Part shown: positions 1 through 9,318 of the stretch, piece after piece
Layout of the letters: every line of letters begins with the position of its first letter
Position numbering within the stretch: position 1 is the stretch's first letter
From: Bacteroidales bacterium
GTDB lineage: Bacteria > Bacteroidota > Bacteroidia > Bacteroidales > JAADGE01
Length of the DNA: 45,432 bases
Direction: 5' to 3'
Assembly: GCA_021648725.1 (NCBI GenBank)
Contig: JAKISF010000027.1
Span: forward strand, 1-45,432
Position numbers and translations under genes: made by a program
Notes under the pieces: model-generated
Databases searched by the model: none
Seen by the model: the letters and a program-made list of their open reading frames with translations, nothing else
What the model was told of the DNA's origin: nothing

Positions 1-108
1 CACTTACCCCCTATATATACCGTAAAAATAAATACTATTTTTAAAAAGCAAAATTTCAAAGAACTTTTTATTATATTTTTCTTATTTTTACACAGTTATG
101 ATTAATCC

Positions 109-1713
109 TTAACTAAACGACATTGAAACGACATTGATAAATGTATTGAAATTTTGCTTGTATGTGAGATTTATTATGTTTGAAATGTATAGTTTATTTG
201 TGCTTAGTTTTTCTGCAATTTTATTTACGGTAATATCATTGTTAAGAAATATTTTATCTTCTTCCATTAATTTTAACAGTCCTGTTGAAAGCGTGTGTCT
301 TTGTTCAATTGTAATTAAAGAACTTTCAGATTTTAATTTTTGTTCGGTTTCATTTGTTTTAGAAATATTATCAATTATTGCTTCATGTTCAAACATTGTA
401 TCGGTTAACTTTTGCTCGGTCTCCATTAAAGCTAAGTTTTTGTGTACCAAGACTTTATATGCCTGGTTTTGTTTTTGTTTTTGAATAAAAATAATAATTA
501 AAAATAAAAAGATTATAAAAAATCCTCCGCTTAGAATGTAAAGAAGATTTCTTTGTTTTGATATTCTTACCTTATTCAACCTTATTTTCTTATCTTTTTT
601 TTCAGTTTCATAATTAATTTTCAACTGATTAATCATTCTTGTATTTTCTGTGTTGTAAATACTGTCTTTTAGTTCAGTATATTTTTTATAATAAAGAAGT
701 GCATTTTTATGAATTCCTCTTTTTTCATATAATTCTGAAATTTTAAGAAAATCATCTTGTATATGGTCTAAAGAACCGACTTTTTTTGCATGTTTTATAC
801 TTTTAAAGAAATAAATTATTGATTTATCGTAATCAGACATTTTTTCAAATATTTCTCCAAGATTATTATAAACCTCAGCTAAGCCGAAATTATCACCGGA
901 TTTTATAAATATTTTTTCCGCGGCAAACAAATATAATGAAGCTTCTTTTGTGTTGCCCGTCAATAAATAAGTTTCTCCTATATTACTTTTACAATAAGCT
1001 GTTCCCGATTCATATTTAAGCTCTTCAAAATTATTTAAAGATTTAAAATAGTGATTAAAAGCATCTTCAAACTTTTTTTGTTTTTTATAAATGTCGCCTA
1101 TATTATTTTGAAGTATTGCTATTCCTGTTTTATTTCCTGTTTTTTCATACAAATGCAGAGCATTTTGATAATATTCCAACGCATTTTCATATTCTTTTTC
1201 ATTGGAATAAATTATGGCAATATTGTTTGCACTTGTTGCTTGTGCTTCAACATATCCTATTTTTTCAGCCAACATAAGCTCTTTTGTAAAGCATTCATGA
1301 GCTTTTGGGTAGTTAGATTGTTTGAAATATATCATTCCTAACTTCTCTGTTGTTTTTACAATTTCTAAAGTGTCATTAATTTCTTCAAAAATATTTAAAG
1401 ATGAGTCCAGTAACGTTATTGCTTCCGAGAAATTTTCTTTAAAATAGTATATATATCCGAGAGAATAAAGGGACTTTGCCGTAAAAAAGTTGTTCTTTAT
1501 CTTTTTTGAATATTTTAATGCACTTTGCGAATATTTTTTTGCAGAATCATTTTGAAAAGATGTATATGCTTCGGCAATTTTTATCAATGTATTTATATAA
1601 GCAGTATCATTTTTGTTTATTAATGATTGCTTTAAACTGTCAATATTATTGTTTTCTTGTGAGTAGGAAAACGTATAAATAACTGTAAATAATATGACTG
1701 TAGCTTTTTTCAT
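109..1713 (-). CDS. TPR sensor-regulator with truncated AraC-type DNA-binding domain
   Basis: The 534-residue protein has an N-terminal signal/anchor (about 1-19), a long run of tetratricopeptide repeats (about 40-360), one membrane helix near 390-412 (rich in I, L and F), a short coiled segment, and then the start of an AraC-type helix-turn-helix (VNKIAEKLSTNKLYISNIIN). Relatives in Bacteroidota are membrane-bound regulators with periplasmic TPRs and a cytoplasmic DNA-binding domain. Here the domain stops right after the conserved NFNTFIN stretch, and the second helix-turn-helix is absent. The last codons contain a tandem 11-base near-duplication (AATGTCGTTTC then AATGTCGTTTA on the coding strand), and no continuation is apparent in the remaining 108 bases. 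The protein is therefore probably unable to bind DNA normally, or it is a recent pseudogene. The identity of the TPR part is clear; the regulon is unknown. Confidence 0.75.
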   Translation of the reverse strand: MKKATVILFTVIYTFSYSQENNNIDSLKQSLINKNDTAYINTLIKIAEAYTSFQNDSAKKYSQSALKYSKKIKNNFFTAKSLYSLGYIYYFKENFSEAITLLDSSLNIFEEINDTLEIVKTTEKLGMIYFKQSNYPKAHECFTKELMLAEKIGYVEAQATSANNIAIIYSNEKEYENALEYYQNALHLYEKTGNKTGIAILQNNIGDIYKKQKKFEDAFNHYFKSLNNFEELKYESGTAYCKSNIGETYLLTGNTKEASLYLFAAEKIFIKSGDNFGLAEVYNNLGEIFEKMSDYDKSIIYFFKSIKHAKKVGSLDHIQDDFLKISELYEKRGIHKNALLYYKKYTELKDSIYNTENTRMINQLKINYETEKKDKKIRLNKVRISKQRNLLYILSGGFFIIFLFLIIIFIQKQKQNQAYKVLVHKNLALMETEQKLTDTMFEHEAIIDNISKTNETEQKLKSESSLITIEQRHTLSTGLLKLMEEDKIFLNNDITVNKIAEKLSTNKLYISNIINLTYKQNFNTFINVVSMSFS

Positions 1714-1776
1714 AAAAAAGTCGGAAAAATAAACTGAACTTTAAAATTATGAAAAAACTGCAAGAAAACATAAAAA

Positions 1777-3639
1777 CTACTTACTTTTTATAAATTTCTT
1801 TATAAATTTTCCGTATTCGGTATCAATAAGTAAAAAATAAGTGCCGGCAGGTATATTGTTGATATTAACGTGTATTCTGTTTTTGCCGGTATATATTTTT
1901 ATATCAGTGAACCGATTAATAAGCCGTCCTTCAACTGAGTAAATCGAATAAGTAATGTTTGAAGTGTTTTTTGCCTGAATAAGAAAGTTTAATTCATTCC
2001 TTACCGGGTTGGGAAAAATATTTTTTATTGAAATCTTATCTGTTACAGGAGAAAGTTCGTTAATCTCGGTTGCTTCTCCGAAAGGTAAAATATTGAAATA
2101 AATTTCGGTATCTTCTCCGTCAAAATAAGGATAAAAAGCAATTACATTGTTTTTTGTTGCAATTATCTGAAAATATTCTCCTATTCCTACTGAAGATTCA
2201 AAGTTGCCGTCGTTATAATTAAATGCATCGTGGGAAACTTTATATTCCTCAAAAGTATTACCTCCGTCATAAGATAAAGCATAATAATAATCATTCATAT
2301 AAACATCCGGAATTTCATAACCCCTGTTATCATGCCAGCCCATAACAAGAATTCCGTCAGGATTCACATATATTGTAGGTCGATGATGAAATCCGTAATC
2401 TCTCGGCAAATCAGTATTTACAATTTCGGGTGTTGACCATGTAGTGCCGTTATCATCGGAATAAGATAAAAGGACATCAACTTTTTTTATGTAATTTGCA
2501 TCATTTGAGTTCCAACATACATAAATTCTATTTTCATAAGGGCTTGTGCTTGATGTATCTATTGCAATATATGAACTCGGATATAGCCTGTCATACATTC
2601 CGGTACTTGTTGGGTTGTCTTGTCCTACACCTTGAAAACGCGTAACATCAATGTCAGAAATAAAATGAGGTGTTGAATATGTTATACCGTTATCAACAGA
2701 AACAGAGTGCATCAGTTTTTCAAGAGGCGGTTCGGGAAAAGCCGGATAATAAGGATAAACAGCATGGGTGTTTCCTGTTTTATCAATTGCTAATGCCCCG
2801 AGTTGTGCCCAAACAGTTCCGGCAGGCGGAACTAAAACTTTATCTTCAAATAAAGTTGCACCGGAGGTTTTTTTTCTGATACCCCAAGTCTCAATGCCTG
2901 TATTGTAATTATCTGTTGTGTTAAATTCTGCAAGTGAACAATAAAGGTCGTTTGTTATCGGGTTTATTGCCATCCACTGTTTATCCGGAAAGTTTCCGGT
3001 GTTAATTCCTGTAATTCCCCCTGTAAGTTCATAGTTTAAAACACCGCTTGAAATAAAGTCATCTCCGTTTTCGGGTCTTATCCATGTTGCTCCTTTATCG
3101 GTTGACTTTGCATATGTTAAATAAACATCAACATATATTTCATCTGCCGAAATTACTCTTACAATTGTGTATATCCACGATATATAAATGTTGCCGAGGT
3201 TATCAAAAACAATAAAAGGATCTCCGCCTCCGCTTAATGCTTCATTAGCCTGAATGTTTCGCGGAATAAAATCAATATTTGCTTCATTCCATGTTTCTCC
3301 GAAATCAATTGTATAGAAAAGTTTGAAAATTAAAGGCATTGAAGAATTACCTGCATCAAGGTTCATCCAAGAAATTATAATATTACTTGTATCAACAGGA
3401 TTTATTGCTGAATGAAGTTCTATGTCGGCAATATTATCATTGGTTAATTGTGTTGAATTTCCTTTAATTGAATTTGTTTGCTTCGCATAAATTAATTCCT
3501 TATTATTTAAAATATTATCAATTGTTTTTTGAGAAATATAAATCTTTTTATCAACAATATTATTAATATTCTTTTGAGACCGAACATTATTAAAAAAGAA
3601 TAATTGAATTATCAGTAATAAACTAATTTTATGCTTCAT
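1777..3639 (-). CDS. Secreted sialidase-like (BNR-repeat) protein with T9SS sorting domain
   Basis: The 620-residue protein begins with a signal peptide (KISLLLIIQLFFFNNVRSQ) and continues as a probable beta-propeller. Asp-box/BNR-like motifs recur (for example STDKGATW, SYDDNGTTW, SYDGGNTF), as in the sialidase superfamily fold. The last ~80 residues form a type IX secretion type-A sorting domain (IFPNPVRNELNF ... PAGTYFLLID ... FIKSK), so it is exported across the outer membrane and either anchored or released. No full set of sialidase catalytic residues could be confirmed by eye, so the substrate is unknown. It lies downstream of another T9SS cargo gene on the same strand, but a hairpin terminator separates them. 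Confidence 0.8.
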   Translation of the reverse strand: MKHKISLLLIIQLFFFNNVRSQKNINNIVDKKIYISQKTIDNILNNKELIYAKQTNSIKGNSTQLTNDNIADIELHSAINPVDTSNIIISWMNLDAGNSSMPLIFKLFYTIDFGETWNEANIDFIPRNIQANEALSGGGDPFIVFDNLGNIYISWIYTIVRVISADEIYVDVYLTYAKSTDKGATWIRPENGDDFISSGVLNYELTGGITGINTGNFPDKQWMAINPITNDLYCSLAEFNTTDNYNTGIETWGIRKKTSGATLFEDKVLVPPAGTVWAQLGALAIDKTGNTHAVYPYYPAFPEPPLEKLMHSVSVDNGITYSTPHFISDIDVTRFQGVGQDNPTSTGMYDRLYPSSYIAIDTSSTSPYENRIYVCWNSNDANYIKKVDVLLSYSDDNGTTWSTPEIVNTDLPRDYGFHHRPTIYVNPDGILVMGWHDNRGYEIPDVYMNDYYYALSYDGGNTFEEYKVSHDAFNYNDGNFESSVGIGEYFQIIATKNNVIAFYPYFDGEDTEIYFNILPFGEATEINELSPVTDKISIKNIFPNPVRNELNFLIQAKNTSNITYSIYSVEGRLINRFTDIKIYTGKNRIHVNINNIPAGTYFLLIDTEYGKFIKKFIKSK

Positions 3640-3657
3640 AGTTTGCTTTATAAAACA

Positions 3658-3694
3658 AAACCTCCGACAGGATTTTAAATCTCTGCCGGGGTTT
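3658..3694 (-). terminator. Rho-independent-type terminator between two T9SS cargo genes
   Basis: On the minus strand a stem forms between AAACCCCGGCAG and CTGTCGGAGGTTT (one bulge and one wobble), followed by TTTGTTTTAT. It would end transcription of the 702-residue gene upstream. The T-rich tail supports minus-strand polarity. Confidence 0.65.
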
Positions 3695-3724
3695 ATTTAT
3701 TTAATTATTAACAGTTATTAATAT

Positions 3725-5833
3725 TTATTTCAAAATAATTTTTTCCGTTAAAACTTTGTTATTTTTAATAATATTAATAAAGTATAAACCTTTACTGTTG
3801 TTTGACAAATCAATTTCAAATAATCTATTTGGCTGTTTTGACGCATATATTTGTTTCCCTGAAATATCAAATATTGTTATTAACAAAGGTTCGTCAGAAT
3901 TAACATTTAAAATCCCTGTTGTGGGGTTGGGGTATAGTTTGATGTTATTTTCAGTTAAATTCTCAATTCCTACGGTCATTGCAACATTAACCGGTAAGTT
4001 TGCCCCTGCAACCGTAAAAGATCCGGCATAATCAGAATATCCTGTTGCCGTAATATTATAATTATAGTTTCCGTCATATAAATTAATAGTTGCAATACCG
4101 CTTGCATTTGTGGTTATCGGAGATTCTCCCGTTACGGTAATTTCAGCACTGCTGACGGGGTTACTTCCTTCAGTAACCGTAAATGTAACAGTATAAGCAG
4201 AAAGCTCTGTCATTGTAACATCAACAGGCAGGTTTGCTCCGCTGACGTTGAATGAACTTGAATAATCGGCATAACCTGTTGCCGTAACATCAAAACTATA
4301 ATTTCCGTCGTATAAATCAATAGTTGCAACACCGCTTGAATTTGTTGTTACGGGAGAATAGCCCGAAACTGTTACCTGTGCTCCGTTTATAGGATTTGTT
4401 CCGTCTGTAACGGTAAATGTAACAGTATATGCATTTCCGCAACCACCGCCGGCATTAATATAATTTATTTTTGTAACCGTAACCGGACTGTTACTGAAAC
4501 TATTATTAGTTGCAATCATTTGTATTGAATAACAACCTGCCTGATAAAAAGTTATTTGAGGATCTTCGTCCGTATTGCTTGTAAAGTTTGTAAAGCCCCA
4601 ATGAGTGCCGTTAACTCCGGGAGAAACAGCCCAAGTGTATGTTGTTCCGCCGGAGGCATCGGGAACAGTTGAATTTGTGAAGTTTACTGCTCCGCTTAAG
4701 TTTGGATTTGTATTATCAGCAGTAAAATCAGCAACTAATTGAGGAGCAGCAGAAATGTCCATATAATCTGTTTTTGTTGCAGATGCTGAATTAGGTGCAA
4801 AATTATTATTATTAGTTGTTAAAGTTACCGTATATAAGCCGGGAGTATTAAAGCTAACCTGCGGGTGTGCGGATGTAGCATCAGTTCCGCCTTCAAATGT
4901 TACTGTATTAGGCGAAAATTCCCATAAAAAAGTTGACCCTTGATTTAACGGCTCGGATAAATTTGTATATTGAAAAATATCATCGGTATTGCCGGTTTGT
5001 GAATTTACGGTAAAATCTGTTGTAATTTGGGTAAGGTTTTCTCTGTACCATTTTGCGTTATAAGATTGATCAGAATTTGTTGTATTATGTATGAAAGTCA
5101 TAACAGGACCTTTAACACCTTCAACAAACCAAAAATACGAACTTTCATTAATAATTGTTTCGTCAAAGAGCATTCCGAAAGCATAAGTTTTTATAGAAAA
5201 ACTCTCAGTTAAATGTACCCTTAGAGCATTAGCATAAACTTTATGAGGTAAAAATAATTTTCCGTAACCATCGCATTCAAAGTGATAATTTCCGTTGTCA
5301 ACACTCAGGCTGTCAACACCGCTACCTTCAGTTGCATTACCGGAAGCAAAGTAAGATAAAGTCATGTTATCCAGGTAAGTAAAAGGATATGGATATTGGC
5401 TAAAAGATTGTGGTATCCAATTGTCAACTTCTTTATATATTAACCACATATCAATACTATTATTAGTATCATAAACATACCAACCTGAACGATTCCATTC
5501 TGTTCCGCCGTTATTATCAAAATAAAAGTATCCGTTTGTTTGACTATTTAGACGTTCTGCTAAATCTACACTCGGCATTTCTGTTGCATGTGGTAAACCC
5601 GCAGGGTCAATATACTCATAAGTTTCTGTTGTCCCGTCTTCTGTAAGTGCTGAGAAATCCCAAGTAATATTTTCTCCTGCCGATCCTACATCAAAAGTTT
5701 GATCAACGTCAAATAATTTTTGATATGTGATATTGTCTCCTAAAATATAAACATTATTATCTGTTATCGTAATTTGCGAATTTGCAACTACAACAAATAA
5801 ACTTGCAAAAAAAAGTAAAGAAAGTTTTTTCAT
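3725..5833 (-). CDS. Secreted PKD-domain protein with tandem carboxypeptidase-regulatory-like repeats and T9SS sorting domain
   Basis: The 702-residue protein has a signal peptide (MKKLSLLFFASLFVVVANSQ) and an N-terminal domain of about 250 residues that I do not recognise. Two PKD-like domains follow (about 265-355 and 365-460; motifs FLWEFSPN and YTWAVSPG). Next come two near-identical ~80-residue beta-sandwich repeats (about 470-545 and 548-622; each starts YTVTFTVT and contains TxxSGxATIxLYDGNY). The protein ends in a type IX sorting domain (LYPNPTTGILNV ... KGLYFINII ... EKIILK). It is a surface or extracellular protein, probably adhesive or structural, since no catalytic motif is visible. 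A promoter-like element and a palindrome lie just upstream. Confidence 0.8.
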   Translation of the reverse strand: MKKLSLLFFASLFVVVANSQITITDNNVYILGDNITYQKLFDVDQTFDVGSAGENITWDFSALTEDGTTETYEYIDPAGLPHATEMPSVDLAERLNSQTNGYFYFDNNGGTEWNRSGWYVYDTNNSIDMWLIYKEVDNWIPQSFSQYPYPFTYLDNMTLSYFASGNATEGSGVDSLSVDNGNYHFECDGYGKLFLPHKVYANALRVHLTESFSIKTYAFGMLFDETIINESSYFWFVEGVKGPVMTFIHNTTNSDQSYNAKWYRENLTQITTDFTVNSQTGNTDDIFQYTNLSEPLNQGSTFLWEFSPNTVTFEGGTDATSAHPQVSFNTPGLYTVTLTTNNNNFAPNSASATKTDYMDISAAPQLVADFTADNTNPNLSGAVNFTNSTVPDASGGTTYTWAVSPGVNGTHWGFTNFTSNTDEDPQITFYQAGCYSIQMIATNNSFSNSPVTVTKINYINAGGGCGNAYTVTFTVTDGTNPINGAQVTVSGYSPVTTNSSGVATIDLYDGNYSFDVTATGYADYSSSFNVSGANLPVDVTMTELSAYTVTFTVTEGSNPVSSAEITVTGESPITTNASGIATINLYDGNYNYNITATGYSDYAGSFTVAGANLPVNVAMTVGIENLTENNIKLYPNPTTGILNVNSDEPLLITIFDISGKQIYASKQPNRLFEIDLSNNSKGLYFINIIKNNKVLTEKIILK

Positions 5834-5867
5834 AATTAAATGATTTATTTTGTTAAAATTTGAAAAG

Positions 5868-5898
5868 TAAAGATAATTGCTTGTACGGTTAAAAGCAA
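5868..5898 (-). promoter_or_regulatory. Bacteroidota-type promoter for the PKD/T9SS gene
   Basis: On the minus strand TTG (5898-5896) is followed after 20 bases by TATCTTTA (5875-5868), one base off the TAnnTTTG -7 consensus of Bacteroidota primary sigma. It sits about 35 bp upstream of the start codon at 5833. Confidence 0.5.
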
Positions 5899-5906
5899 TA
5901 TTTTGT

Positions 5907-5930
5907 TGTGTAAATTTCGAAATTTACACA
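5907..5930. promoter_or_regulatory. Perfect 24-bp palindrome between divergent T9SS genes
   Basis: The half-site is TGTGTAAATTTC followed by its exact reverse complement with no spacer. It sits about 10 bp upstream of the -33 element of the minus-strand gene and about 90 bp upstream of the plus-strand promoter. It could be an operator for a dimeric regulator of both divergent genes. No following T-run was seen, so a terminator is less likely. Confidence 0.5.
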
Positions 5931-6017
5931 TGTAAGGGTTTGTATTATTCGGATAGTCAGGATTTTGTCGGTAGCGGTTAAATAAAACATTATCAAAAAT
6001 GAATAATATAAAACCTT

Positions 6018-6048
6018 TTTGAAGTTGCAATTTTATTTTGTATCTTTG
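6018..6048 (+). promoter_or_regulatory. Consensus Bacteroidota promoter
   Basis: TTTG (6018-6021), 19 bases, then TATCTTTG (6041-6048) matches the TTTG-N19-TAnnTTTG consensus exactly. The start site would fall near 6055, giving a leader of roughly 30 bases before the ATG at 6087. Confidence 0.7.
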
Positions 6049-6086
6049 TAGAGTGTGTAGTCTTTATTAACTGAAATTTCAGATGT

Positions 6087-7148
6087 ATGAAAAAATATAT
6101 AATAATTGTACTTATATTAATTGCCGGAATTTCTTCTGAAAGTCAGGTTTTGTCGGTTTCAGACGGTGTTTCATTTAGTGTTCAGGGGTCTGTTACATTG
6201 ACTCTTTCGGACGGAACTGATTTTATTAACGATTCACAAAACACAAGTTTAAACGGTAATATAGAATTTATAGGTTCGGGAGAGCAAATTATTTCGGGAA
6301 CAGTTCCTTTAAATATTTCTAATATGTATATTGATAACAGTGGTTTGCTGTTAGAAAATGATGTTTTTGTTTCCTCTGAACTTAATATGCAAAACGGAAT
6401 AATTAACTTACAGTCAAATAACTTAACCGTAGGGAATAGTGCCGTAATTTCAGGGAACTATTCCGATAATTGTATGGTTGTAAGTGATGCTTCCGGAGTT
6501 TTTATAAGAAATGTTTCCGGAAACGGGACTTATTTGTTTCCTGTCGGAGATATTTTCGGAACACCGGATTATAGTCCTGCTGAAGTTGATATGTTAAGCG
6601 GTAATTATACCGATGCGGATATAAGAGTTTCGGTTTTTAATGAAAAACATTCTCAAAACAACAGTACCGTAAATTATTTGAACAGATATTGGCAAGTTTC
6701 GGCAACCGGAATTACAAACCCCGATTTTGACATTACTTTAGATTATGTGCCGGGAGATGTTGCAGGTAATGAAGCCGAAATTTTCGGAGCACTTTACACA
6801 ACCGACTGGTTATTGTTAAATCAAGTGTCAAACAGTCAAATAACTGCAAATATTAATAAATTTGGTGATTTTACGGGAGGAGAACAGTATGCCTTTTCGG
6901 GAATTAACGAACTTTTAAATAATGAAATTACTGTTGTCGGATTAGAAGACGGCTTCAGAATAAATTTAAAACACGGTATTGAAATTTTACAGATGAATGT
7001 TTTTAATGTTCTCGGACAAGAAGTTTATCAACAAAAAGAGGTTTCAACAAATATTGTCAGTTTTAACAGAGCAGTAAAAACCGGAATTTACTTTATAAGG
7101 CTGTTAACAAATAAGGGGATTGTATCTAAAAAGGTTTTGATTCATTAG
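6087..7148 (+). CDS. Secreted protein with T9SS sorting domain
   Basis: The 353-residue protein has a signal peptide (MKKYIIIVLILIAGISSESQ) and a beta-rich middle with repeated NxxxGN/NGxx strands suggesting a right-handed beta-helix or sandwich. Its C-terminus (VFNVLGQEVYQQ ... TGIYFIRLLTNKGIVSKKVLIH) is a type IX secretion sorting domain. It is exported through the T9SS. The central region does not match a domain I can name and no enzyme motif is visible. It is transcribed divergently from the PKD protein gene, with a shared palindrome between them. Confidence 0.75.
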   Translation: MKKYIIIVLILIAGISSESQVLSVSDGVSFSVQGSVTLTLSDGTDFINDSQNTSLNGNIEFIGSGEQIISGTVPLNISNMYIDNSGLLLENDVFVSSELNMQNGIINLQSNNLTVGNSAVISGNYSDNCMVVSDASGVFIRNVSGNGTYLFPVGDIFGTPDYSPAEVDMLSGNYTDADIRVSVFNEKHSQNNSTVNYLNRYWQVSATGITNPDFDITLDYVPGDVAGNEAEIFGALYTTDWLLLNQVSNSQITANINKFGDFTGGEQYAFSGINELLNNEITVVGLEDGFRINLKHGIEILQMNVFNVLGQEVYQQKEVSTNIVSFNRAVKTGIYFIRLLTNKGIVSKKVLIH

Positions 7149-7173
7149 AGGTAAGAAATAATATACTTTAGTC

Positions 7174-7197
7174 GCAGGCAGCTTTTTAGTTGCCCGC
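7174..7197 (+). terminator. Terminator hairpin overlapping the 3' end of the aminopeptidase gene
   Basis: GCAGGCA (7174-7180) pairs with TGCCCGC (7191-7197), one mismatch, and is followed by TTTTTGC. It ends the plus-strand T9SS gene and lies partly inside the last codons of the convergent aminopeptidase gene. Confidence 0.55.
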
Positions 7198-8487
7198 TTT
7201 TTGCATCATTAATTCTTCAATTTCATTCGGTTCAATCGGCTCGTTTGCAAGCAAATCAACCGGTTCATTGTCCGTAATTAAAATGTCGTTTTCTAAGCGA
7301 ATTCCGAAACCTTCTTCTTCAATATAAATTCCGGGTTCGCAACTTAAAACCATTCCCGGTTTAAAAATTGTATCTTTTGAGCCGACATCGTGAACGTCTA
7401 ATCCCATAAAATGAGAAGTTCCGTGCATGAAATATTTCATTCTTACGGTATCTTTCTTATCTTTATTTTTAATGTCTTTTTCGTTTGCTAAATTCAGACT
7501 AACTAACTCTTCTTCAATATATTTATTTACAATTTCATTTAGTTTGTTAATTGTTGTTCCTTGAACCATAAGTTTTGTTGCTTTTCTCATTACTCGTAAC
7601 ACAGCCTCATAAACTTCTTGTTGGCGTTTGCTGAATTTTCCGTTAACGGGAACCGTTCTGGTTGTATCAGCCGAATAGTTCGCATATTCAGCACCGAAGT
7701 CCATTAAAATCAAATCACCGTCTTTACAAATTTTATCATTTGAAACATAGTGTAAAACACAATTGTTTTTTCCGGAAGCAATTATCGGTTCATAAGCATG
7801 CCCGTTTGCACCTTTTTTAATAAATTCTTTTGTAATTTCTGCCTCAATTTCATATTCTTTGATTCCGGGTTTAATCATTTTTAACACTTTAAGAAATGCA
7901 TTTGAAGTAATATCACATGCCTTTTGCATTAACTCAATTTCTTCGGGTTCTTTTTGAAGTCTTAGTCGGGTTAAAACAGGAGCAAGCCGTTTAAATGAAT
8001 GTAAGGGGTATTTACTTTTTAATTCTTTTATAAAACGAATATCTTTATACGGTACGGGTGTGTCAAATTTCGAATATTCATTATTATTAAGAAAAATTAC
8101 ATTTATACCGAGCAATAAATCTTTAAGGAAATCTTCAAATTCTGAAATGAATCTCACATTTTTAATTCCTGAAATTTTACCTGCTTCTTTTTTTGTCAAT
8201 TTATGCCCTTCCCAAATTTCAAGATTCTTACTTGCTTTAATTATAAACAGAACTTCTTTATCTCCTTTCTTTTTTGCGAAAGGATTAATTATTAAAATAG
8301 ATTTTTCTTGTTCAATACCGGTTAAATAAAAAAAATCGGAATTTTGTCTGTACTTAAAAAACTGGTCTCCGTTTCGAGGCATTTGGTCATTCGAATTAAT
8401 AATTACAATTCCTTCATCTGTAATTTTATCAATAAGTTTTTTCCTGTTTTTAATAAAAAGCTTATTTGGAATTTGAGAGTATCGCAT
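7186..8487 (-). CDS. pepP: Xaa-Pro aminopeptidase (aminopeptidase P, M24B)
   Basis: This 433-residue cytoplasmic metallopeptidase removes N-terminal residues that precede proline. The N-terminal creatinase-like domain spans about 1-170 (FFYLTGIEQE). The pita-bread catalytic domain carries the expected metal ligands: Asp in LMDFGAEY, Asp in SADTTRT, His in HGTSHFMGLDVHD, Glu in SCEPGIYIEE and Glu in IRLENDILIT. Length and motif order fit the family. It is a stand-alone gene convergent with the T9SS gene at 6087. Confidence 0.92.
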   Translation of the reverse strand: MRYSQIPNKLFIKNRKKLIDKITDEGIVIINSNDQMPRNGDQFFKYRQNSDFFYLTGIEQEKSILIINPFAKKKGDKEVLFIIKASKNLEIWEGHKLTKKEAGKISGIKNVRFISEFEDFLKDLLLGINVIFLNNNEYSKFDTPVPYKDIRFIKELKSKYPLHSFKRLAPVLTRLRLQKEPEEIELMQKACDITSNAFLKVLKMIKPGIKEYEIEAEITKEFIKKGANGHAYEPIIASGKNNCVLHYVSNDKICKDGDLILMDFGAEYANYSADTTRTVPVNGKFSKRQQEVYEAVLRVMRKATKLMVQGTTINKLNEIVNKYIEEELVSLNLANEKDIKNKDKKDTVRMKYFMHGTSHFMGLDVHDVGSKDTIFKPGMVLSCEPGIYIEEEGFGIRLENDILITDNEPVDLLANEPIEPNEIEELMMQKAGN

Positions 8488-8538
8488 AATTTAGAATGAA
8501 TATGAATAATAAAACTAATGTTTTGAAACATAAACAGA

Positions 8539-8561
8539 AGATGAAAACATCTGTATTTTTG
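8539..8561 (+). promoter_or_regulatory. Candidate sdh promoter with small inverted repeat
   Basis: TATTTTTG (8554-8561) fits the TAnnTTTG -7 box, about 48 bp before the sdhC start. No good TTTG -33 box lies at the usual distance. Instead an inverted repeat AGATG-AAAA-CATCT (8539-8552) abuts the -7 box, which may be a regulator site. Confidence 0.4.
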
Positions 8562-8608
8562 TATGTTTTTACAAAAGTATTCAAATTAAATTTATAAATT
8601 ATTATTCT

Positions 8609-9283
8609 ATGAGCAATTTTATAAAATCTTCCGTAGGGAAGAAACTAATTTTAAGCTTATCAGGACTGTTTTTAATTATGTTCCTGTTGGTACATTTAAC
8701 TGCAAATTTATTTTTGCTCGGAGGTTCCGAACCTTTTAATGCCGTTACACATTTTATGGACACAAATCCGATAATTCAAATTATGCAACCTGTACTTGCT
8801 CTCGGATTTTTTATTCATATTTTATACAGTGTGATTATACAAATCCAAAACTGGAAAGCAACACCTGTTAAATATAACAAAGTGAATCAAAAAGAAAGCA
8901 GCAAATGGTCTTCAAGAAATATGATTTGGTTGGGCTTATTTATTTTTGCTTTTTTGACAATTCATATTTGGAATTACTTTTATGTAATGAAATTTGAGGC
9001 AGAAACAATGGCTGTAACTTCAGAAGGAATTCATAATGCATATCAGCTGGTTGCAAATTTATTTACCGATGCTTCTTACGGTTATATTTATTCCGGCATT
9101 TATATTATCGGGTTTATTGCTTTAGGACTACATCTGAACCATGCATTTTGGTCAGCTTTTCAAACAATAGGTTGGAGTAATGATATTTGGAGAAAACGGT
9201 TAAGTTTTATCGGAAGTTTATATTCGGTATTAATTGCCGTAGGTTTTTCAATAATACCGTTATATTTTCTTTTTATAAAATAA
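8609..9283 (+). CDS. sdhC: Succinate dehydrogenase/fumarate reductase cytochrome b subunit
   Basis: This 224-residue membrane subunit has five predicted helices (for example KLILSLSGLFLIMFLLVHLT at about 11-30). Histidines for di-heme binding sit in the helices (LLVHLTANLFL, FFIHILYS, FLTIHIWNY, LHLNHAFWS). The length and the single fused cytochrome subunit are typical of the Bacteroidota (b558) class, which has no separate SdhD. It anchors SdhA/SdhB to the inner membrane and exchanges electrons with menaquinone. It is the first gene of sdhCAB, with 35 bp to sdhA. Confidence 0.93.
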   Translation: MSNFIKSSVGKKLILSLSGLFLIMFLLVHLTANLFLLGGSEPFNAVTHFMDTNPIIQIMQPVLALGFFIHILYSVIIQIQNWKATPVKYNKVNQKESSKWSSRNMIWLGLFIFAFLTIHIWNYFYVMKFEAETMAVTSEGIHNAYQLVANLFTDASYGYIYSGIYIIGFIALGLHLNHAFWSAFQTIGWSNDIWRKRLSFIGSLYSVLIAVGFSIIPLYFLFIK

Positions 9284-9318
9284 TTTTATTCAATACAGAA
9301 TATTAAATTATCATTATT

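Noticed and set aside
5845-6030. 61-codon minus-strand open frame between the divergent T9SS genes
   Set aside because: It crosses the palindrome and both promoter elements and has no protein-like pattern.
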